DNA from: JBAVVD01 sp049697115
GTDB lineage: Bacteria > Acidobacteriota > Aminicenantia > Aminicenantales > UBA4085
Assembly: GCA_049697115.1 (NCBI GenBank)
Contig: JBAVVD010000023.1
Location: 1 to 16,744 of the forward strand
Length of the DNA stretch: 16,744 bases
Direction: 5' to 3'
The translations under genes and the position numbers were made by a program. The notes under the pieces are model-generated. The model was not told where the DNA came from, made no database searches, and was given only the letters and a program-made list of their open reading frames with translations. Shown here one piece after another: positions 1 to 6,072 of this stretch; position 1 is the first letter of the stretch; each line of letters begins with the position of its first letter.

Positions 1-71
1 CTTTTTGCAAAAAACAATATCTCTATCTTATTGATATTAAATGCATTATAATGGTTTAGGAAAACGTCATT

Positions 72-101
72 TTGACATCTTCTAAGTTATTCATTTAAAA
101 T
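72..101 (+). promoter_or_regulatory. Predicted sigma70-type promoter of the broken membrane-protein gene
   Basis: TTGACA at 72-77 and TAAAAT at 96-101 are separated by 18 bp. The predicted transcription start is near 108, just upstream of a GTG at 115 that opens a reading frame with a hydrophobic N-terminus. A second isolated TATAAT lies at 47-52 without a good -35. In this AT-rich stretch chance matches are more likely than elsewhere, so the call rests on the exact -35 and the position in front of the frame. Confidence 0.4.
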
Positions 102-114
102 AAGTTGGAATTTC

Positions 115-655
115 GTGAAGACCTGTCTATTTATAGTATGGTTAGTTCTTGCTATTGGTGTTTATACGTTCAATCCAATTGCTCATCTTCCCATTTTTAA
201 GCGTAGTTTAATTACCATATTAATACGAACGCAGTAAATAAAATGACAATGTTTGATCGGCCCCAGCGCCGCATATTTTCTGTCACATCATTTAATGCGT
301 TCGTATTAGAAACGCCGGAGATCCTAGTATCGCTACCGATTGGAAACTTATCGTAAAAGTCCATAAAAAAAATCCAGTAAAGGCACAGATAACAAAGCCT
401 CCAAAGCATCTTACTTTGAATGGTGAGACTGGCAAAGTCGTGCTAAGCGCATCGGATTTTTCGTTGGAATATCTGACGGCTAACAAGCCGCTGAACATCG
501 GAGATCCGCCAATTGAAGGTCGCATACTTTTCTATATTCGTATTCCCAAGTCAAAGGTAATAGATTCTGATACTATTCTTGAGTTATCTGCAAATGATTA
601 TAGTGGGCGCACATTCTCGGCAAAGCAGAAAATGGGCGATTGGCTACAGCGTTAG
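115..655 (+). pseudogene. Broken gene for a small membrane-anchored protein of unknown function
   Basis: Three successive frames read like one protein. From GTG 115 comes a signal-anchor-like N-terminus (KTCLFIVWLVLAIGVYTF), ending at a stop at 235-237. A second frame, open from about 207 to 353, contains SVTSFNAFVL. A third frame, open from 296 to the stop at 653-655, begins RNAGDPSIATDWKL and continues as a hydrophilic, strand-rich segment ending near SANDYSGRTFSAKQKM. From memory, phrases like 'N.G.PSIA..W.L' and '..D..G..YSA' occur in small envelope proteins of unknown function with one N-terminal helix and a beta-sandwich domain. Two frame changes (about 207-237 and 300-312) would be needed, and both fall on the arms of an inverted repeat. 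Alternatively only the last part is translated, from a TTG at 416. No function can be assigned. Confidence 0.45.
221..308. repeat. Imperfect 28-bp inverted repeat with 32-bp spacer
   Basis: The arm 221-233 (taatacgaacgca) is the exact reverse complement of 296-308. Continuing inward, 234-248 and 281-295 pair at 11 of 15 positions, so the full arms are 221-248 and 281-308 with four mismatches and a 32-nt centre. The arms sit on the two places where the surrounding coding frame is lost. It could form a cruciform or RNA hairpin, or be the trace of an inversion or insertion event. I see no transposase or target duplication. Confidence 0.6.
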
Positions 656-974
656 TAATAGAGATAACTACTTTATTTCAAAGTATTACTGCTGAAATCA
701 ATAAAATGCAACAAAAAGAATTTGAAGATAATGGAGAGGATGGAGTGGTAAATTGGTATCAGGTTGTTAAATGCATTTGAATATTTCGCTTTTAAAAAAT
801 TGTGGAAATCTTTCAAAGGAAATGGGAACTTATTATAGAAGCGCAATAATTGAATATTGTAATGCAGCAAATGATTATCCAAAAATGCAAGAATTTTTTA
901 AGACTATTTCAGGCATTCAATTCAGTGAGTTAAAAAAGCCGAGAGGGAAGAAAAAAATGCCGATCAAACGCTGA
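640..974 (+). other. Two short overlapping ORFs of unknown function, AT-rich
   Basis: One frame runs from a TTG at 640 (or ATG 706) to the stop at 778-780. It gives a 46-residue hydrophilic peptide containing EFEDNGEDGVVNWYQ. A second frame starts at ATG 771 and stops at 972-974, giving 67 residues with the basic tail KKPRGKKKMPIKR. The two overlap at 771-780, so they may be translationally coupled or be one gene split by a frameshift. Neither is recognised. No clear Shine-Dalgarno precedes either start. The base composition matches the AT-rich block to the left and not the genes to the right. Confidence 0.3.
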
Positions 975-1128
975 AACCCGCCGAAATTCATTCATTTGTT
1001 TGAGATCGCGAAACATGAGCCTCACCCAATGGGTGGCCTTGGAGAGTCCCTGTTGAGCAGAGTTAATTTGTTGCGTCGTGGGGCCGTCCGGTTGGGTTCG
1101 GCTTGTTCCGGTAAAAAAAGATCGATTA

Positions 1129-3186
1129 TTACCAAATGACCGGCCGCTTATCGGGCGGGCGGTAGCGCTTGTCCCCTGGCTTGATGTCAAAGATGGTATA
1201 AAATTCAGGAACGTTGAAGGGCGCGCCGTTGACCCGGAACTCACCCCATGGATGGACGTCCTCCTGGATCATACGCTTCAAAGCCTCATCGCGAATCTTG
1301 CCGCGCCACAACTGGGCAAAGGCCAGAAAGAACCGCTGGTCGTCGGTGAAACCGTCGATCGGCTGCTGCCTCTCCTTTCCCTCCATGTAGAGGTGGTAGG
1401 CGTCCAGAGCAATGGTCAGACCTGCGTAATCCGCGATGTTCTCTCCCAGGCTCAGCTCTCCGTTTACGTGCACTCCATCCGCGGTGGAAAAGCCGTTGTA
1501 CTGCTCGATCAGGAGTTGGGTCTGCTGTTTGAATTTCTCGGCGTCCTCAGGGGTCCACCAGTCGCGCATGTTGCCGTTCTTGTCAAAATACCGTCCCTGG
1601 TCGTCAAATCCATGGCTCATCTCGTGGCCGAGGGCCATGCCGATGGCGCCGTAGTTCACTGCGTCGTCGGACTCGGCGAAGAAGAACGGCGGCTGTAAGA
1701 TTCCAGCGGGAAACATCATCTTGTTGTACAAGGGGTGGTAGCCGGCGTTCACATCCTGGGGTTTCAGATCCCATTTAGCCGTGTCCACCGGCTTGCCGAG
1801 CTGGTCCAGGTTCTTTTGGTATTCAAAACGGCTCACCCGCTTGATGTTGTCGATCAGGGAATCACGGCGGATTTCAAGCTTGGAATAGTCCTCCCACTTG
1901 GAAGGATAACCGACCTCCACCCTCATGCCCTGCAGCTTGGCCAACGCTTCCCTGCGGGTTGTCTCGCTCATCCAGCTCAGGTTGCGCAGACGGATGTCGA
2001 AGGCTTTCTTGACAAAGAAGGCCAGCTCTTCCATGCGTTCCTTGTAGGCGGGAGGAAAATATTTTTCGGCATACATCTGTCCCACCAGTTCTCCGAGGCT
2101 CCCAGCGGTCAGGTTCACCATCCGCTTCCAGCGGTCCTCGATTTTTTCGGTGCCCTTCATGACATGGGAGAAAAAGCGGAAGTTTTCATTGACGAAGGGG
2201 GAGGAGAGGAAAGGTGAGTAAGACGTTAGAAGGTGCCAGCGGAGGTAGGTCTTCCAGTCGGCCAGCGGGACCTCCGCCACCAGGCGCCCCATCTCTTTGA
2301 AAAAATCAGGGGCGGTGACGATGACCTCGCCGACTTCCGAGCTTCCCAGGTTTTTCATGTAGCGAGCCCAGTCGAATCCCGGGGCCTGCGCCACAAGCGT
2401 GGGGAGTGTCATCTTGTTGTACAGGGCGGGAAAGTTGCGTAATTCGACGTTTGTCTTGGAGCTGCGGGCCAGGCGGGTTTCGATGTTCATTATGGTTGTG
2501 GCTTCGACGGCGGCCGTCTCCGGTGCGTCGCTCAGGAGCTCGAGCATGACGGCCACGTGCTTGAGATATTCCTCCCGGAGCCTTATAGAGTCAGCATCCT
2601 CTTTGGTGTAGTAGTCTCGATCGGGCATTCCCAGTCCCGCCTGGGCCATGTAGAAAGCGTAGGCCTTGGCGTTCTTCAGATCAACCTGGACGCCGGCGCC
2701 AAAGAGGACGCTGAAACCGGCCTTGTGAAACTCGGCAATCAGGTCTTGCATCTCCTCAATAGTGGCCAGGGCAGCGATCCGTTTAAGGTCCTCTTGGAGG
2801 GGCGAGGCGCCCAGGGCTTCGATCATTTTCGTATCCATGGCTGCCGCATAAAAGTCGCCGACCTTCTGGGCGATGCTCCCCTTGGGCACCGAGCCGGTTG
2901 ATGCGGCCAGTCCCTCAATCAGGTCTCGAAGCCGTTCTCGGTTCTGATCGAGGACCTGGAAGAAGGAGTCGTACTGGCTCTTGTCGTCCGGCAGGATCAG
3001 GGCCTTGATCCACTGGCCATTGGCGTAGCGGTAAAAATCATCGCCCGGCTGGATGGAGAGATCCATGTTTTTCCGGTCCAGGGCCGGCGGAGCCTCTGCT
3101 CCGGCAATAATCGGAGCCGTCAGGGCTGCGGCCAGCAGAACAAGCGCCAGGACCAGTTTGAAGGAGGTGAAAGACTTTAATTTCAT
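1129..3186 (-). CDS. Exported M13-family (neprilysin/PepO-like) zinc metallopeptidase
   Basis: The 685-residue protein is full length for peptidase family M13, which cleaves oligopeptides on the amino side of hydrophobic residues. Residues 1-32 form a typical signal peptide ending AGAEA, so the enzyme is exported. The M13 N-terminal domain starts with DLSIQPGDDFYRYANGQW. The zinc site is HEMSH (521-525, H521, E522, H525) in GHEMSHGFDDQGRYFD, with the third ligand in GENIAD (E582, D586). FPAGILQPPFF (492-502) and the C-terminal FRVNG and RPPDKRPVIW are family hallmarks. Two departures stand out. The substrate-binding NA(F/Y)Y motif reads NAGYHP (480-485), and the residue before the second zinc His is Ser (HEMSH) rather than the usual Thr. 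The start ATG is preceded by AAGGAG (3193-3198 on the complement). It stands alone on the minus strand. Confidence 0.93.
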   Translation of the reverse strand: MKLKSFTSFKLVLALVLLAAALTAPIIAGAEAPPALDRKNMDLSIQPGDDFYRYANGQWIKALILPDDKSQYDSFFQVLDQNRERLRDLIEGLAASTGSVPKGSIAQKVGDFYAAAMDTKMIEALGASPLQEDLKRIAALATIEEMQDLIAEFHKAGFSVLFGAGVQVDLKNAKAYAFYMAQAGLGMPDRDYYTKEDADSIRLREEYLKHVAVMLELLSDAPETAAVEATTIMNIETRLARSSKTNVELRNFPALYNKMTLPTLVAQAPGFDWARYMKNLGSSEVGEVIVTAPDFFKEMGRLVAEVPLADWKTYLRWHLLTSYSPFLSSPFVNENFRFFSHVMKGTEKIEDRWKRMVNLTAGSLGELVGQMYAEKYFPPAYKERMEELAFFVKKAFDIRLRNLSWMSETTRREALAKLQGMRVEVGYPSKWEDYSKLEIRRDSLIDNIKRVSRFEYQKNLDQLGKPVDTAKWDLKPQDVNAGYHPLYNKMMFPAGILQPPFFFAESDDAVNYGAIGMALGHEMSHGFDDQGRYFDKNGNMRDWWTPEDAEKFKQQTQLLIEQYNGFSTADGVHVNGELSLGENIADYAGLTIALDAYHLYMEGKERQQPIDGFTDDQRFFLAFAQLWRGKIRDEALKRMIQEDVHPWGEFRVNGAPFNVPEFYTIFDIKPGDKRYRPPDKRPVIW

Positions 3187-3542
3187 TTTTTTCTCCTTGA
3201 ATAAGTATAATTAATATTTAAAATGATTGATACCTAAAGAAGCATCCATCCTCCCGAATGGAGGATGTCGTCCAGAGTCACCCTTGGACGGCCTCCCGGA
3301 ATCATTATTCCCTGACTCTCAAACGGGATTAATCTTTTTTCGACGAACGATCGTATCCTTCGATTAAAGGTTACCGGCGTGAATAAGCCGAATATTTTTC
3401 CTGATTTTCTCCTTTGTGGGGAAAATCCTTCACCTTGAAATGTCTCTGGCAGTATGATATGTAGAGAGTGTTATTGAGATCAAACAGGGTTGGCGCGAAT
3501 GATGGGTGAATTTGGAAATAGATAGTCAGAAAGGACTTGAGT
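3187..3542. other. Divergent intergenic region with two tandem stem-loops
   Basis: This region separates the minus-strand M13 gene from the plus-strand gene starting at 3555. It contains no credible ORF. Hairpin 1 pairs catcctcc (3247-3254) with ggaggatg (3260-3267) around a 5-nt loop. Hairpin 2 pairs cgtcca (3269-3274) with tggacg (3285-3290) around a 10-nt loop, starting one base after hairpin 1. On the minus strand both would lie about 60 to 105 nt upstream of the M13 start, possibly in its 5' leader. There is no T-run beside them, so they do not look like terminators. The structure matches no riboswitch class I know. Confidence 0.4.
3435..3463 (+). promoter_or_regulatory. Possible promoter of the lipocalin-like secreted protein
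   Basis: TTGAAA (3435-3440) and TATGTA (3458-3463) are 17 bp apart, giving a start near 3470 and a leader of about 85 nt before the ATG at 3555. The -35 matches at five of six positions and the -10 is weaker. This is a pattern match only. Confidence 0.3.
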
Positions 3543-3548
3543 AGGAGG
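3543..3548 (+). promoter_or_regulatory. Shine-Dalgarno AGGAGG that sets the start at 3555
   Basis: A full AGGAGG lies six bases upstream of the ATG at 3555. The longer frame opening at TTG 3537 would place this ribosome site inside the coding sequence, so 3555 is the better start. Confidence 0.8.
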
Positions 3549-3554
3549 TTTTAT

Positions 3555-3974
3555 ATGAAAGAAGCAAGAAGGATTGCCCCCATGGCTTTGCTGGTCATTG
3601 GCATGCTGTGTTGGATTGTTCCATTACAGAGCCAGGATCAAGTGGATTTCAGCAAAATTATTGGAAGTTGGGATCTTGAAGTCAACGCCGATTCCGAATA
3701 TTACTATCTGCTCCTGGAAATGAATCTGGTGGACGGAAAGCTGGAAGGAGGATTAAGTGAGCAGGGCGGCATATTTACCGATTCTCCGCTTTCCAACATT
3801 CTATTTGATGGCGAAAATTTCAACTTTGAAGTCACTGTTCCTACGCCTCCTGACGGTGCAGAAAGAGTGGTTAAGGGAGAATTCAAACTTGTCGAGGGAA
3901 AGCTCGAAGGGACACTGATTGTCGCGGATTTGGGGGCTGAAGCGCCGACTACCGGAACCAAAAAAGACAAATAA
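3555..3974 (+). CDS. Secreted lipocalin-like/beta-barrel protein of unknown function
   Basis: The protein has 139 residues. Residues 1-27 (MKEARRIAPMALLVIGMLCW onward, ending PLQSQ) look like a signal peptide, so it is probably periplasmic. The mature part opens with IIGSWDLEVN and holds two similar strand-turn units, LVDGKLEGGL and LVEGKLEGTL. Between them lies LSNILFDGENFNFEV. This 'GtW... g.l.G.l... i.fdG..l.f.v' pattern is shared by small lipocalin-like domains that occur alone or at the N-termini of secreted hydrolases. The tail is polar and Lys-rich (GTKKDK). No catalytic residue can be seen, and function is unknown. Its partner genes, if any, are the hydrolases on either side, both on the opposite strand. 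Confidence 0.75.
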   Translation: MKEARRIAPMALLVIGMLCWIVPLQSQDQVDFSKIIGSWDLEVNADSEYYYLLLEMNLVDGKLEGGLSEQGGIFTDSPLSNILFDGENFNFEVTVPTPPDGAERVVKGEFKLVEGKLEGTLIVADLGAEAPTTGTKKDK

Positions 3975-3982
3975 ATTCAACA

Positions 3983-4028
3983 TTCCGTGATTCACGGCTG
4001 GCCTTCCGGCGGAGCCGTGGGAACGGAA
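3983..4028. terminator. Stem-loop between convergent genes, possible bidirectional terminator
   Basis: CACGGCT (3993-3999) pairs with AGCCGTG (4013-4019). An inner GCC/GGC (4001-4003 with 4008-4010) closes a TTCC loop, and an outer TTCCG (3983-3987) can pair with CGGAA (4024-4028). It lies between the stop at 3974 (plus) and the amidase stop at 4085 (minus). No long T-run follows directly, so intrinsic termination is uncertain. Confidence 0.4.
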
Positions 4029-4084
4029 GCTGAAGATTTTTCCGGCTATTCCCTCACTGGTTTCCGTTTAACGAGAGCGGAGGA

Positions 4085-5803
4085 TCATTTTGAAGGCGGA
4101 TGTTTTTCTTCGAGCGAGGGGTACTTCAGGTGAAATCCGGTGGCATCCTGAACTGCTTTGGCCAGACGCAAAGTCTTGGCTTCCTCAAAGAGCCCTCCGA
4201 TAAAAGAGATGCTTGTGGGACTTCCCTCTGTGTCAAACCCGTTGGGAATAATGACCGCCGGATGGCCGGTGAGATTGGTGAGGAGGAGGTTATTCCCTCC
4301 GAAAGAGGGGGCCACATAGACGTCGATATCCTTCAGCCGGGCGGCCATGTCCTGCAGGAGGAGCGTCCGGATGCGGTTGGCCTGTATGTATTCCACTGCG
4401 GAAATAAATCTGGCCGACCGGAAAGTGTTCGGCCAGGCACGTTGATCCTGCCTGACGAGAAGGTCGTCCCTGTCGCTGCGAGTGAGTTCATCAAAAGAAG
4501 CGGCGGCCTCTGTCCACAGGATGAAAGAGATGGCCTCCACGGGAAGATCCGGGATTTCCAGGGGGATGAGTTCTACCCCGAGGGAGCGGAGAGTGCGGAG
4601 CGTCTCATCATCATTCTTCTTTGTTTTGGAGTCCTTCTCAAAAGCACTTTTCAGGTAGCCGACGCGGATATCCTGAACAGGGAGCTCCGGATCCCAGTTA
4701 AAAGGGAGATCTGTGACCGTCAGGTCCAGGCCGTCCGGTCCGTAGATGGCATTGAAAACGAGAGCGCAGTCTTCCACATAACGGCTGATGGGGCCGATTT
4801 TATCCATACTCCAGCTCAAGGCCATCGCGCCGTGACGGCTGACCCGTCCAAAGGTTGGGCGCAGGCCAGTTACTCCGCATCGCGTGGCCGGGGAAACGAT
4901 GGACCCCCATGTTTCTGTCCCAATGGCAAATGCGATGAGTCCGGCCGACGTCGATGCGGCCGAACCAGCCGATGAGCCGCTTGAGCCCTGGCTCAGATTC
5001 CAAGGATTTTTGGTCTTTCCACCAAACCAGACATCACCTGAAGCGAGTGCGCCCATGGTCAGCTTGGCCACTAAAACGGCTCCAGCTTCTTCCAAACGGC
5101 GGACGACGGTGGCGTTTTCATCGATCACCTGGTCTTTGTAAGGCATGGCTCCCCAGGTAGTTTTAATTCCTTTGGTGGCCAGAAGGTCCTTGGCCCCCCA
5201 GGGAATCCCATGCAGAGGACCCCTGTAATGGCCGGCCTGGATTTCTTTGTCAGCCTGCCTGGCCTGCTTGAGGGCCAGTTCTTCAGTCAGCGTGACCACG
5301 CATTCCAGAGCAGGCCCGTACTTTTTCAGGCGGCTGAGGTACATTTGAGTCAGCTCAAGGGAGGTGACTTTCCTGGACTGAATGAGGCGGGCCAGAGAAG
5401 TGACAGGATAAAAGGCAAGATCTTCCAGGTTTGCGGGGCGTTCGACCTCCGGCGAGGAGGAGAGTTGAAAAAGCTTTTTTTCCGTTTCGAATTTCATTCC
5501 GGGCACAACAGGATTGAACTCCAGAGCGGGCGGAATGCTGTTGGAAAGGGAAACCGCGCGGAGCGCATCGTAACTGGACAGAGTTCGCCGCAGATTCTCG
5601 AGCATCATCCTTTTTTCCGTGGCCGTGAAATGGAGACCGATGATTTTTTCCGCGTCGGTAATATCCTTGGTGGTTATTTTTTTTGCGCCTTTCAAGAGAT
5701 AAAGGGCAAAGGCTCCGCCGATGAGGAGAAGAACAGTGAGGCCTATGGCGATAATAAAGAGACCGGGAGATTTCCGTGTGTGGATTTTGGATTTTTTCAT
5801 CAT
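4085..5803 (-). CDS. Membrane-anchored amidase (amidase signature family)
   Basis: The protein has 572 residues. An N-terminal helix (about 14-37) anchors it in the cytoplasmic membrane, most likely with the enzyme outside. Residues 45-130 are a linker/N-extension (GLHFTATEKRMMLENLR..., PPALEFNPVVPG). I recall this extension from amidases of Acidobacteria-like genomes, where it resembles a GatC-like helical segment. The catalytic core has the Ser-cisSer-Lys triad: K205 in GIPWGAKDL, cis-Ser about S274 in QGSSGSSAGSAAS, and nucleophile S301 in GTETWGSIVSPATRCGVTGL. The family usually reads GT(D/E)TGGS here; W299 replaces the first Gly. The substrate is unknown; candidates are peptide amides, N-acyl amino acids or small amides. 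Being anchored and alone, it is unlikely to be GatA. The ATG at 5803 is preceded by GGAGGA on the complement (5811-5816), with a second ATG immediately after it. Confidence 0.9.
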   Translation of the reverse strand: MMKKSKIHTRKSPGLFIIAIGLTVLLLIGGAFALYLLKGAKKITTKDITDAEKIIGLHFTATEKRMMLENLRRTLSSYDALRAVSLSNSIPPALEFNPVVPGMKFETEKKLFQLSSSPEVERPANLEDLAFYPVTSLARLIQSRKVTSLELTQMYLSRLKKYGPALECVVTLTEELALKQARQADKEIQAGHYRGPLHGIPWGAKDLLATKGIKTTWGAMPYKDQVIDENATVVRRLEEAGAVLVAKLTMGALASGDVWFGGKTKNPWNLSQGSSGSSAGSAASTSAGLIAFAIGTETWGSIVSPATRCGVTGLRPTFGRVSRHGAMALSWSMDKIGPISRYVEDCALVFNAIYGPDGLDLTVTDLPFNWDPELPVQDIRVGYLKSAFEKDSKTKKNDDETLRTLRSLGVELIPLEIPDLPVEAISFILWTEAAASFDELTRSDRDDLLVRQDQRAWPNTFRSARFISAVEYIQANRIRTLLLQDMAARLKDIDVYVAPSFGGNNLLLTNLTGHPAVIIPNGFDTEGSPTSISFIGGLFEEAKTLRLAKAVQDATGFHLKYPSLEEKHPPSK

Positions 5804-6072
5804 TTGATTTTCCTCCGTTATTCCTTATTAAATGGGAGTATTGTAATCCATTGTCTTCCGTGATTCCAGAGATATGCATCACCTCAAATTGATAGAACGC
5901 TGAGATTTTAATGACTTCATTCATGCACATGAGATGGGAGAATACATGCATTAATCGATGAGCGGCCCCATCTTTTTTTCTATCGATTTTGGGATTCCAT
6001 GGGGGGTTTGACATTTAGGGGTTTCAATGATATAAACGGCTGTTATTCTTTGAGATATCAGAGGAAGAGCAG
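5804..6072. other. Divergent intergenic region with interleaved inverted repeats
   Basis: This region holds the start signals of the amidase (minus) and the MFS transporter (plus) and no credible gene. Two inverted repeats interleave: agatggg (5932-5938) with cccatct (5967-5973), the latter followed by seven T, and aatcgat (5953-5959) with atcgatt (5982-5988). They cannot both form as simple hairpins. They lie upstream of the -35 of the MFS promoter, so they are candidate operator sites or a terminator for an unseen transcript. Confidence 0.35.
6008..6036 (+). promoter_or_regulatory. Near-consensus sigma70 promoter of the MFS-HAD unit
   Basis: An exact TTGACA (6008-6013), a 17-bp spacer and TATAAA (6031-6036) predict a start near 6043, giving a leader of about 30 nt before the ATG at 6073. 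AGGAA-like bases at 6062-6066 serve as the ribosome site. The strength of the match suggests good constitutive expression unless a repressor acts. Confidence 0.75.

Noticed and set aside
221..308. Invertible promoter or phase-variable segment between the inverted-repeat arms
   Set aside because: Mentally inverting the segment did not restore a continuous reading frame on either side, and no recombinase gene is present in the window.
1018..1034. Short palindrome cacccaatgggtg-like near the M13 3' end as a terminator
   Set aside because: One-base centre, no T-run in the M13 direction; likely chance.
1078..2901. Long plus-strand ORFs opposite the M13 gene (for example 1078-1698 and 1735-2217)
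   Set aside because: They are antisense shadows of a clearly real M13 gene with all its motifs; their translations show no recognisable domain.
4100..5863. Plus-strand ORFs of 291 and 217 codons opposite the amidase
   Set aside because: They mirror the amidase coding frame and have no domain signature; the amidase triad is on the minus strand.
5355..6014. 219-codon minus-strand ORF overlapping the amidase 5' end
   Set aside because: Out of frame with the amidase and its Shine-Dalgarno, and unlike any family I know.
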